Origin: Euclidia mi
Taxonomy: Eukaryota > Arthropoda > Insecta > Lepidoptera > Erebidae
Direction of reading: 5' to 3'
Length of the DNA stretch: 64,000 nucleotides
Assembly (NCBI GenBank): GCA_944739405.2
Contig: OX123182.2
Location: 44,765,598 to 44,829,597 of the forward strand
Part shown: positions 54,826-64,000 of the stretch, one piece after another
Layout: each line of letters begins with the position of its first letter
How positions within the stretch are numbered: the stretch's first letter is position 1
Translations under genes and position numbers: made by a program
The notes under the pieces: generated by a model
Seen by the model: the letters and a program-made list of their open reading frames with translations, nothing else
The model's database searches: none
Told to the model about the DNA's origin: nothing

Positions 54826-56262
54826 ATGACTTAAAATTATTACATCTCAACATACGCAGCGTAAATAAAAATTTCGAGCAACTACAAGTATTACTACACT
54901 CAATCAATATGCACGTTGACATAATCATCCTCAAGGAATGCTGGCTCAGTAAGGTCCATAACATCCCCATTATAACGGATTTTCAGTCACACGCTACTAG
55001 AAATAATTGCAACCAAAATGATGGCGTAGTAATATATTCCAGACTGGGATTGCCAATCACGGTATGGGAATCAAATTTTAAGGGTGGGAACTGCCTAGCA
55101 TGTCAAGTCGACAACAAACTGACATTAGTAGCTGTATACCGGTCCCCTTCATACAACTCAAGGGAAAATTTTGATACCTTTCTAACTAGTTTAAATAATG
55201 TTTACGAAAGCATCCGTAGCCCAAATATCGTACTTATTGGCCACTTAAATATAGATATTAGGCAAAATAATATAAGCGATCGGAGTTTAGATTATCTCAT
55301 TTTAAACGCCTCGCATGGTCTCCTGCCGGCCCATTTATTTCCTAGGCGACTAGAAAACATTTTAGATCATATACTCTTGAAAACTAATTTACAGGCGACA
55401 ATAATTGTAATAAATTCATACATCACAGACCATAAGCCTCTGTTACTATCTATGGCTAACGTGAAACCCACTCGAAATAAATACCATACATATAGCCGAG
55501 TAGATTATGAAGTAGTCAAACTAGAGTTGGAAAACACTGACTTCACAACTGTTTATACAATAACGGATGCTTTAGGTATGAATAAATTCATTTACATATT
55601 AAAATCAGTTATATCTACACATACAAAACAAATAAAAATCTCAAGACGAAACAGAACGTTAAAACCGTGGATGACACCTGGATTACTAAAATGTACTCGA
55701 CATCGGGATAAATTGCACGCCCAAACAAAAAAACACCAAACAATCTAATATTAAAAATAACCTACACCCGTTATCGAAATTATTGCAATGCGCTTCTTCG
55801 AAAACTGAAAACTTGCTACGAAAAGAATGAACTTGATAAAGCTAGCAGTAATCCTAAGGCATTATGGAAAACTATTAAAACAATAACCAACACCCAAAGA
55901 AATTGCAATAGTCCACTAGAAAGTTTACAATTACAGGGCAACCCCATAACTTCTCTAAACGAGGTTTGTAATTTTTTTGGTAGAGTGGGGAAAAACATGG
56001 CCGAAGAAATTATGTCAGGGGATAACAACTTACATCAATCTGCGGATCGGCAAACCATATGTTTGCCGATCCGCAGATTGATGTACGCGTTACACTCGCC
56101 CGTAAACTCATTTGGTATAATCGAGGTAGATGTGGCCGAAATAGAGTCTTTGATTTTACAATTGCGGAATGACTGCGCTATAGGATGGGACGGAATATCG
56201 GCTTTGATATTAAAAAACAGTCGTCCTGTATTGGTGCCGGTAATAACTCACCTCTCCTGTTT
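54826..56262 (+). pseudogene. LINE ORF2: endonuclease and start of reverse transcriptase
   Basis: LKLLHLNIRSVNKNFEQLQV (endonuclease start), IIILKECWLS, LVAVYRSPSYNSRENFD, LIGHLNIDI (normally GDFNID, so a catalytic Asp is His), LDHILLK and ITDHKPLLL. After a frame change near 55745, YTRYRNYCNALLRKLKTCYE, VCNFFGRVGKNMAEE and CAIGWDGISALILKN follow, stopping at a SINE fragment at 56262. The reverse transcriptase catalytic part is missing. It contains a large palindrome at 56031-56085. Confidence 0.8.
56031..56085. repeat. Perfect 25-bp-arm palindrome within LINE ORF2
   Basis: Arms 56031-56055 and 56061-56085 are exact reverse complements (core ATCTGCGGATCGGCAAAC) with 5-nt spacer CATAT. The reading frame stays open across it. 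Confidence 0.95.
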
Positions 56263-56370
56263 GGGTTGAGGGTCAAGCAGGTAGGGGTGCCCAAACTTCA
56301 TGGCGAAATGTGGGTGTAATATTTACACCTCTGCCTACCCCTTCAGGGATACAGGCGTGAGACTATATTT
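56262..56370 (+). repeat. SINE-A 3' fragment
   Basis: GGCGAAATGTGGGTGTAATA, CACCTCTGCCTACCCCTTC and GGGATACAGGCGTGAGACTA match the 3' third of the SINE at 22617-22872. It cuts off the LINE ORF2. Confidence 0.75.
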
Positions 56371-56403
56371 AGTATCAAAGTAATTTTAGTCAGCCATCCT
56401 TCC

Positions 56404-56927
56404 TTAAAAGTGATTGATTTAAATTACCTGGAAAGTGGTCATACGATTTTGCCAAATGACATTGACTTTGGTAAAATTGAAAGTCATTTAAAACATTTTC
56501 AAAGATTGTAAACTACAGAAGATTACGTGAATGTGATAAAAACTTGCACAAAAAAGAATCCTCTAGTGCCTATAAAGATGGAAAAAGAAGACTTTGTGAG
56601 CGCTGTGAAATTAGAAAAAAATGTAACAAACTGAAACATGTTCAATAATAAAGTTAAAGCTAATTGGCTAAAGACCAAACATATCCAAATAAGAAAAAAA
56701 TATATACACTCTGTTTTCATGAGATCTGTTGATATTGAGGAATATCAAGAGCTGTACATAGGGCGAAAAGTTAAAGGAAGTCTTCTACATTAAGCTCAGA
56801 ACTTCTTGTTCCACTCTGGCCAAACGGAAAACCTATTACCTACCCAGGCTAAATTAAACGGCTTAAAGTCAATGTTAAGTCTAATTGCAGAGGATTGTCT
56901 GTCTTTTTATAAAAACCTGCAGGGCAT
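56404..56927 (+). pseudogene. DDE-type transposase C-terminal remnant, family unnamed
   Basis: Decayed frames read VIDLNYLESGHTILPNDIDF, VNVIKTCTKKNPLVPIKME, NWLKTKHIQIRKKYIHSVFM and KLNGLKSMLSLIAEDCLSFY. The order (a GH-x3-PND-x-DFG motif, then KKNP, then an LKSLL-type tail) reminds me of C-termini of insect cut-and-paste transposases, but I cannot fix the superfamily. Several stops. It lies between the inverted arms, near the right one, as the element's own gene would. Confidence 0.55.
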
Positions 56928-57028
56928 GTAAGGACCCGATTATATCGAAGGATTTGCTGGTGAACAAGACTTTGATTTTGAAGATGATGAAGAAGAACAT
57001 TAATCATAGATATATTTCACACCAAATA

Positions 57029-57399
57029 CATACATACATACATATCGTCACGCCTTTTATCCCCGAAGGGGTAGGCAGAAGTGTATTTCTACACCCACTT
57101 TTCGCCAGATATACTTTAGTCCCACGTAATAAGGGGCGAGCCTATTGCCGTACCTGGCGCATTTCCAGACTCCGTGCTGCTACTGAGAATTTTGGGACAG
57201 AAAAACCCAATAACACTGCCCGATCCAGGAATCGAACCCGGGACCTCCCGGTCCCACGTGCACATTTATGCCGCGAGACCAACGAGGCAGTCGTATAGGG
57301 TTTGATGTCGAGTTTTCCGTCTCTATGCAAATATGGTATTTGCATCGTGTTATCCCTTAGTCGCCTCTTACGACACCCACGGGAAGATAGGGGGTGGTG
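57029..57399 (-). mobile_element. Full-length SINE-A with 10-bp target duplication
   Basis: Minus strand: a 5' module (ACCACCCCCTATCTTCCCGT, TCGTAAGAGGCGACTAAGGG), then the tRNA-like part (TGCCTCGTTGGTCTCGCGGC; B box GGTTCGATTCC), the body, and a (TATG)n tail. Flanked by ACACCAAATA at 57019-57028 and 57400-57409. This shows that the family's complete unit includes about 100 bp upstream of the tRNA-like head. Confidence 0.9.
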
Positions 57400-57404
57400 A
57401 CACC

Positions 57405-57781
57405 AAATATATTATTTTTTTCTATTTAATCTTGTTTTAATATTATTTTACTTGTCATACAAGCAATTTGGAACGTTTTAAATAATTTTAAATTGCGAAT
57501 GTAACTTGAATATTGCAATAAATCAAAAACGTTCCACAGCCATATTTTTATGAATATTGAAAAAAGTAGTAACATTGGAAGTCTAAAATAGGGTCAAATT
57601 AAAACTAATTCATGTCCACTTTAACATACAAAAGTATCGGTAGTTAAAAAATAAAATTTCGTAGAGTAATACAAGATTGAAATTTAATCGCAATTATCTC
57701 AAAATGGTAAGCTTGTGGGCTGGATCGTTTTTCAAAAACTACGTCCTTTAGACTAATATATATTATGTCTACGTCCAATTG
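57405..57781 (-). repeat. Right inverted arm
   Basis: Reverse complement of 53690-54040, with an extra stretch of about 30 bp at about 57747-57776 (TTTAGACTAATATATATTAT) bounded by ACGTCC direct repeats. Confidence 0.85.
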
Positions 57782-58489
57782 CCTGATGTCAAGAATGTTT
57801 TCAATCTAAAACATTTCTGATGACTTGGAACTTTTTAGTGATAATTATATATTTTCTAGATGGATAACATTTACTTAAATCAAAAACGTCTCAAATGGTT
57901 TGGACCATTTAAATAAAATATTAAATCTACGGAGAGTGCACATATTATTTTAAACAATAATGTTTCAAGTGGTTTGGAACGTTTTTGTGAAACATTTATT
58001 ATTACAAAGGTCGTTCAGATTTAATAAATCAAAAACGTTTCAGTTGACTTGGAACATTTTAGTGAAAAATATATTTTACTAAGGTCACTTAGATTTACAA
58101 AAATCAAAAATGTTTCAGGTAGAAACAGATCACATTTAAGAAAATTATTAATGAGGTTTTCTTATATTCGGGTTGTTCCAAACAGCTTGAGCTCTTTTAG
58201 TTTAATATTTATCACTGTTCTCCATACATGTGGGTTGGGTTGCTATATCATAATTTTCATTATTCAAATGACAGTAGGGCCACCAAATTTTGACAGTTAT
58301 TAAATAGCAATCACGTGACTTTTTTGGTATCAATAACTCTATTTTGAACCGATTGTGGGTTGGAACGTTTTTCAGAAACTGCGTCCAATTCTATGTAGTT
58401 TAGAAGTTTTTACAGGAGTATATTTATGTAAATTTCAATATATATCATATTGATATGTAGTAGCATGCATCTAGCTAAAAATAACATAA
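57782..58489. other. Region of iterated ACGTTTCA / TTGGAAC motifs
   Basis: Contains at least five spaced variants of AATCAAAAACGTTTCA and TTGGAACGTTTTTGTGAAAC, then TGTGGGTTGGAACGTTTTTC at about 58345 matching the outer end of the inverted arms. No gene. Probably subterminal repeats of the same element family. Confidence 0.6.
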
Positions 58490-58920
58490 TTATAAAGTCA
58501 AGTAAACGTTGTATACTTTTTTATAGCGATTTTTTTTGGTGTCGCGTTGGAAAATCCTCATGGAGGATTCCATGAGGATTTTGCAACGCGTCACCAAGCG
58601 GCCTGGAGTAAGGGCGAAGCGGACTGTCAGACTCTTACTGACTAAAACCAAACCCGTGCTCCTCATGTACCTGTGTGTCGGAGGATCGGGTATCGCCAAA
58701 GCATTCGTCGCTACACCCCGACGGGTATTGGCCCGCCAGATGATCTGGCGCGGCCCAAACAAAACCCCCTTGGCGGCGGATGAAGGTGTTGGGCTCCGCC
58801 GCCAAAACACCCAGTGGCCACAGAGGATAGGGAGGACGGCAACCTAGCAACACCGCATCTCCATTTCCTCTGCGGCCCCACCGCGTTTCTGTCTGCCACC
58901 TGGCTGCATCCTATGCAACG
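58490..58920. other. GC-rich island with near-palindrome, unidentified
   Basis: GC content jumps compared with both flanks. Open frames on both strands (plus 58536-58847, minus 58490-58810) have no motif I recognise. The left edge is a 21-bp-arm inverted repeat (58544-58564 / 58569-58589) with one mismatch. Perhaps a scrap of a GC-rich LINE. Confidence 0.45.
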
Positions 58921-59012
58921 TAATAATTAGACAGTTGAAATTTTGGCAGTTGATGTATTTCTGGTACTATAACAATTTTTTTTTAAACAAAATAAAAATT
59001 AAGAGGCCAAAT

Positions 59013-59222
59013 CTTAATATATAAAATCCTTGCGTTACTGACTGACTGACAGACACGCTACAGCCGAAACTATTAGGTGCGGGAAGCTGAAATTTGGCAT
59101 GTATGTTCCTTGGGGACCGTAGAGGTGCACTAAGAAGGGATGTCCCGAAATTCCCACAGGATCGGCCAAAACGGGTAAATTTAAAAAGAAATGCAGGCGT
59201 AGCTGCTGGCGTCCTCTAGTAA
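59013..59222 (-). repeat. RepZ interspersed repeat, copy 2
   Basis: Reverse complement of 44472-44696: AAAATCCTTGCGTTACTGAC, GAAATTTGGCATGTATGTTC and GCTGGCGTCCTCTAGT. Confidence 0.8.
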
Positions 59223-59321
59223 TAATACAACAAATATGTCCTTTTGCCTTTTTTATACATAATGGTTCGGTACACTTCGCGCGCGAGTTCGACTCACACT
59301 TGGTCGGTTTTAAGTTCATAT

Positions 59322-59580
59322 TCATACATACATAGTCTCACGCCTATATCTCCGAAGAGCTGGTAGGCAGAGGTATATTGCTACACCCACTTTTCACCAG
59401 ATTTATTTTGTCCCCACGTAATAGGGGGCGAGCCTATTGTCATACCGGGTAGATTACCAGACTCCGAGCTGCTACTGAGAATTTCCTGACGGAAAAACCC
59501 AATAACACTTTGCCCGACCCGTGGATCGAACCCGAGACCTCCAAATCCTACGCGCACATTTATGCCTCGAGACCAACGAG
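59322..59580 (-). mobile_element. SINE-A copy with tRNA-like head
   Basis: Minus strand CTCGTTGGTCTCGAGGCATA, B-box-like GGTTCGATCC (one base shorter), body and tail as in 57029-57399. The 5' module is missing. Confidence 0.85.
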
Positions 59581-59957
59581 TTTAATTTTTACGAGTACGA
59601 GTTTAAGTTTAGTGAGAATAAACACAGACTTTTAATTAAAATACTTATATTTTAATTAAAAGTCTGAGTTTATTTATGTCATGATAGCATGACATAACTA
59701 GTATAGATATAGATCTATACTAGTTATGAAGAAAACCTTTTGGTATTTTATTTTAATCTGACTATTCTAGCATTGAATTGTATGAAACAGAATATTTCTG
59801 AGAAAATATAACGTACCTTGTGCCCTACTTGGCTGGGGTACAAACTAAAATAATAATACTTTGCTATATGTATTATCGTTAACGATTAATGAAAATAAAA
59901 TGATATTGCACTTCCTTTCTTCAGGTCTTATAACGAAATTTATTGTTGAATTGTATT

Positions 59958-60200
59958 GCTGAAGTGGCAAAAGACAAGGCACATAGCTCGAAGAAACGAT
60001 GGCCGATAGGGAAAGAAGATTCTGGTGTGGCACCCACGTCGTAGTCGACGCAGCAGAGGTACTTCTCCTGCGAGGTGAACCGGAGATATGCCTAAGATCG
60101 CAGAAAACTGCTGCGTAAAGAAGGCCTAAGATCGGTATGTTTGAAAAGCCTTGCGGCAGGCCTATGTCTGGCAGTTGAGGTCTCTAAGCTGAGATGATTG
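59958..60200 (+). pseudogene. Worn RTE-like LINE C-terminus
   Basis: HIARRNDGR, RRSRRSRGTSPA and AYVWQL align with the LINE end at 49001-49387. Many stops. It closes with GCTGAGATGATTG, as that subfamily does. Confidence 0.7.
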
Positions 60201-60659
60201 TTGTATAACCTTCTTCGGCTGTCATTCAATCTGCCCTTTGGTAGGTATTAAAAAACAAGTGGACTTTAATAATCACCATATTAGTGCCGTTATGTAGCCA
60301 GCAACAGCATAAAACTTTTTAAAGCATATTTCACGCGACAAAAACAACTCTGCCAAACTCAAAAAGGATTTCACAACAAAATTTCGTGTATAAATATTTC
60401 TCAAAGCTTAACAATGTCAAAGGACTAAACAAAACACTTCGCGCACACGATACACATTCATTAACCCTGTAACTGCGCCATGCACCCGCTCTCCATACTG
60501 ACGTCTATAAGGATAATGAAATAGTGGTGTAAAGCTCAAAGAATGGGTGTCTGGCGCGCAGCCAACGTGTGTGGACTGAACATATCGTCGCTTTGTCTAT
60601 GATGTCATTCCACGTCAGCTGAGTCGTGCTAGACCTGTCGACGGCATATCTACACGACT

Positions 60660-61565
60660 TCAGCGCCAGACGTAGTTATTTCTTAATGGCATAAGCAGCC
60701 AAACTAAGTTTCGCTGACAGATATGTAATGTGTGCGCCCCATTGTCAAGTGTTATTCCTAGAAACAATGTTGATTCAGTTGTTTTCAGTACATCACCATT
60801 TAAAACTATGTTAGGACCAACGTTTCTGACGTTTGGCAAAGCAAACTTAACAAATTTGTTTTTTTTGGCGTTCAGTAATAAGTTGTTTACAGTAAACCAT
60901 TTAGTCACCTGAATTAGAGCACTGTTTATTTCGGTAAAGTTTTCCTTCAATCTACTTTAAATATCAATGAAGTATCGTCAGCAAACAATACCACGTCACA
61001 AATATTTCTCAGGTAAAATGGCAAATCATTTTTGTAAACAAGAAACAGGAAAGGTCCTCGGATACTACCCTGCGGCACTCCCAATTGTACTGGTACGCCG
61101 CTAGATTTCGAGCCGTTTATTTCAACACATTGGATTCTGTTATTTAAATATGCTTTAATAACATCCAATGCTTTAGTCTGGATGCCGTAATGTTTAAGTT
61201 TGCATAAGAGCGTATCATGGCAGACACAATCGAATGCTTTCGAAAGGTCGCAAAACACACCAATAGCATTCTGAGAGTTCTCCCATGCATTGTAGATGTG
61301 TTTGAGTAAAGCTACTCCTGCATCCGTCTTCGAGTGACCCTAAGTAAAACCACATTGCTCAGTATGAAGGAGGCTGTTCAAATTAAAGTGTTTCAGTAGT
61401 TGCTTGAGTATTATCTTTTCAAAGATTATACTAAAAGTAGGTAGTATTGAAATTGGCCTATAACTAATAGAACTGAATTTAAATAATACATTACATTTTT
61501 CTACACAAGATTCGAATAAATTATCTGCGACTAAAGCTTCATCTCTGTTATCACTTTTCGCGTAC
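60660..61565 (-). pseudogene. LINE reverse transcriptase fragment (Jockey/CR1 group)
   Basis: SYRPISILPTFSIIFEKIIL, FCDLSKAFDCVCHDTLLCKL, VPVQLGVPQGSIRGPFLFLV and VVLFADDTSLIF (catalytic FADD), then WFTVNNLLLNAKKNKFVKF and LFLGITLDN. Separate frames meet near 60948, and an in-frame stop lies in CGFT-stop-GHS near 61341. Both ends are missing. Confidence 0.82.
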
Positions 61566-62699
61566 TTAGTAGTACAGTTTTCGCTTTGAAAGTGAACTTA
61601 GTGCCGGTGCAGCGTTTTCTTGCTAATTAACGAGCAACTACAGCATTGTCAGATACATCTTTTGCTCGACTGCGCGAAATAAACTTGGAATTTCATAGTG
61701 CGGGCGGCCAAAGATTATTGTTAGACAAAACACTGTAATTTAACAAAATTGTTCAACGACCACGAAATGTTCTCTCCAATGTTGTTTTAATAAGAAATTT
61801 CTATTTAAGTGTTGGTTTTGGTACTGAAATATTGCAAGATATATATTACTGTCACAGTCTGTTATTTACGCTTTTAAATGTTTTTCATTAAGGATAATGA
61901 TGATGTTATTTTCCGTTAGCAAACGACATATATTTTTTTATCTCAATCATAATGGCTAATATTACAGTCATTGTTATTTACAGCCTCGATAGCATGTTTT
62001 CTCGTTTTAGAGGGATCTATGGCAAACTGGCGTCCTAAGATTCTATAATATTCGTTACCGTCTAATTTATTAATGAGTGACCGGTCATAAAAAGTTACCT
62101 TTTCTCGACTTCTCATACACAAAGCTCTCATCTCCGGCTATCACAATGGTATGTGACTTCAAATTACCCGATAATGCATTACCCTTTGTGTTGCAAGAGT
62201 CAAGCGAGAGTCGTGCTTTGGCAAAGCTGAAACTCATATTAGAAAGCGGACCTCTGCATTCAAGGAGGAAAACATTTACGCAATCTAAATATAATTTTTA
62301 CATAGGTACAAAGTCCGCCGCAATACAGGATTTTTTACCAAGGGGCACAATGTGTAGTATGAAAATCCAGGCTAAAAACAAACAAATATTATACATTTTA
62401 TATCGCACAAAGTCTGAAAAGTCTCGTTCTGGGTCGGGAAGACTCGACGCAGTGACAAGCGGCAAGGCACCCGATTAAACCACTTTGCCAACCGTGCAGG
62501 GTTTAGAATGATGATAATGGTAATATGGTTATTTGTTTTATCACAAATCATATAAAATATAGCAAACTTAAAAAATATGTCTTTCGACTTATTCCATTAT
62601 TTGGTTAAGAAAATTAAAACACGGCGTCATGCCATACTTTAAATACTATAAAAAGCATCAAAATTCGTCTTTGATATCTTAACTAAAACATCTAATCCT
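61566..62699. other. Unassigned stretch with two unrecognised ORFs
   Basis: A plus frame at 62137-62478 (from ATG 62149: CDFKLPDNALPFVLQESSES and so on) and an opposite frame at 61943-62131 both have mixed, protein-like composition but no motif I know. They could be exons or relics. I do not assign either. Confidence 0.35.
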
Positions 62700-64000
62700 T
62701 GATTTTTTTTTTAGTTAATTTGGGAATGTTTATTTCAATTTAATTATTTTACAACTAATTACATTTTTATTAACTATTACTTAATTACTATTTACAGCTA
62801 AAACTATACTTATAAACCTATAACTAAATTAAAAATAAAATAATATATTCTTACAAAACGCAAGGCACGAGGCGTTTAGGCGTCGTAGTATACCTCCGCA
62901 TCAATGTCATGGGGTAACGTGCCCAGAAGTCTGGCAGCATTGACACGCTGGATGGCAATGCTGATTCTTTGAGCAAAGAATAAACCAGCCTTCTGGTCAC
63001 GTGAGACGTCGATCAAGCGTTTCAAAATTTCTCGGTACAAAATACGAGCGCTCGGACCCCATGGGCCCAACGTTTCTACCCCAAACGGCTCAAATATGTA
63101 ATTGCCGACTAAATTTCCGTATTTGCGTCGTTTGAGGGTTTCCACCGTTGCAGCAGCAGCGCCGGCATGACTTGCTGTGCTTGGAATATGTGATGGCGCA
63201 AGGGTATTTACGCACGTTGCGTCCCACACCAAAGGCCTACCCATTTTCCATGGCAACAATGACATACCGTCAGGTCTCTTCCCGTCGTCTCGTACCAAAC
63301 CATTTGGTTCGAGTACAGCTGGTACGCCAGACGCGGCAAGAGTACGATAAATTTTGTCATTTAAATTAGCATGTCGTGGAATTCTACCTGCGCTTCTGCT
63401 GCAAGAAAGCCCATGATGTCCGAGGCTATCGACGTCTTCTCCACAATGGCACCGATGCGGAAAAACACATGGAGCACCCAAACGTAGGCAAGTGGCAATA
63501 CGGAAAGTCTCATCGTCCAACATAGTTCCTGTGTTGGAAGATGTTAGTGCTTGTAGCCAAAGACCGGACTCCCATTCCCCCACAGCCAGCAAGCGAGCAC
63601 GCTCTGCAACATTAGAAGCTGTTGACAAAATATTTTTTCTTACTAAGTTACAGAGCGGCAAGTCCCACTGTCTCTGGGAGAAAAGGTTGGTAGGCATTTC
63701 AGTGTTTGGACAAGCCATTTTCCAGGCATTTAAAGCCTCGATTTTGCACAGCACTTCCGAATCAACTAGTGTAGCTGTTAAAATTTTCCTAGTTAACTCT
63801 TCCGTGCTGTGAACCGAAGACAAAAACGCCGGTAAACTGACACTGGAAATTTTGCGAACGCCAAGCCCACCCAGACGTATAGGTAATGACGCTTGTAGTC
63901 AGGCTCGGTCGTCCATGTCCACATTTAATATCTTTCTTAAGGTTGTTTGAATAATTTGATCAATTTTTCCTAAAAGTGCATTTTTCTTCCAAAGTTGTGA
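62700..64000 (-). pseudogene. Retroelement C-terminus with Cys/His motif and possible nuclease, runs off the window
   Basis: The open frame 63898-62876 ends with TAG and a 3' UTR, then a T-run at 62702-62711 (poly(A) on the sense strand), so this is a LINE-type 3' end. It reads LPIRLGGLGVRKISS, LRLGAPCVFPHRCHCGEDVD, LGHHGLSCSRSAG, LEPNGLV, DGKRPDGM and LVWDATCV, then a conserved helical tail. CHC-HH-C suggests zinc binding, and RPDG plus WDATC may be a PD-(D/E)XK-type nuclease site. A TGA at 63899-63901 sits where the usual reading is W (before LQASLPIRLGG), and the frame is open above it to the window edge. The catalytic reverse transcriptase lies outside. Confidence 0.65.

Larger units (their letters stand above)
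53690..57781 (+). mobile_element. Long-inverted-repeat DNA transposon candidate, with nested insertions
   Basis: Left arm 53690-54040 and right arm 57405-57781 are inverted copies of about 350-375 bp (blocks such as CAATTGGACGTAGTTT, ACGTTCCAGCCCACAAGCTT, GTAACATTGGAAGTCTAAAA and AAGATTAAATAGAAAAAAAT). Next to the right arm lies a plus-strand transposase-like remnant (56404-56927). The LINE at 54060-56262 and SINEs at 56262 and 57029 are later insertions. A third, diverged copy of the outermost part lies at about 58345-58395, so the true right end may be there. Confidence 0.6.

Overview
The window looks like gene-poor, transposon-packed nuclear DNA of an insect, most probably a moth or butterfly (Lepidoptera). 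I infer this from the AT-rich background, from several tRNA-derived SINE families with TATG-type tails, from R1-clade and RTE-type LINE ends of the kind common in Lepidoptera, and from Tc1, Ty3/gypsy and BEL/Pao elements. I found no host gene I can name. The only non-transposon coding candidate is a small exon-like ORF at 24382-24681. There are no operons, CRISPR arrays, rRNA genes or convincing tRNA genes.

Layout. 0.5-4.07 kb: a 5'-truncated Jockey/CR1-group LINE (minus strand) with an intact 938-codon ORF2. It is joined directly to 4.07-7.9 kb, the 5' two thirds of an R1-clade LINE (minus) with a DUF4780-like ORF1. 8-13.6 kb: mostly non-coding DNA, with a Tc1 transposase remnant (11.7-12.86 kb) split by a SINE with a clear target duplication. 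13.66-20.18 kb: a complete, young Ty3/gypsy LTR retrotransposon (plus) with 4-bp target duplications, an exact -1 slippery site at the gag end and two offsetting indels in pol. 20.2-33 kb: AT-rich DNA with SINEs, an RTE LINE end carrying a SINE, a perfect hairpin and one copy of a 377-bp repeat.

33.05-43.4 kb: two BEL/Pao elements in a scrambled arrangement. One (BEL-1, GC-rich) lies on the minus strand from 33.05 to 38.06 kb. The second (BEL-2) is split into a minus-strand half (38.4-40.8 kb) and a plus-strand half (41.85-42.86 kb) with inverted LTRs. A plus-strand BEL-1-like gag start and a second BEL-1 LTR follow. 44.72-46.01 kb: a TTAA-flanked element with 12-bp inverted ends and four 200-bp tandem units, best read as a non-autonomous piggyBac-type transposon. 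47.3-49.7 kb: a terminal-hairpin repeat, then a LINE remnant (minus) interrupted by another 5'-truncated LINE with a 13-bp target duplication.

52.4-53.3 kb: a LINE 3' end with an ATCT-type tail. 53.69-57.78 kb: two inverted arms of about 350-375 bp enclosing a transposase-like remnant, a CR1/L2-type LINE with a 25-bp-arm palindrome in its coding region, and a complete SINE with a 10-bp target duplication. 58-64 kb: more repeat relics and, at the right edge, the C-terminal half of a retroelement protein with a Cys/His motif and a possible nuclease domain. Most genes here are parasites of one another: LINE machinery mobilises the SINEs, and nearly all autonomous elements are broken.
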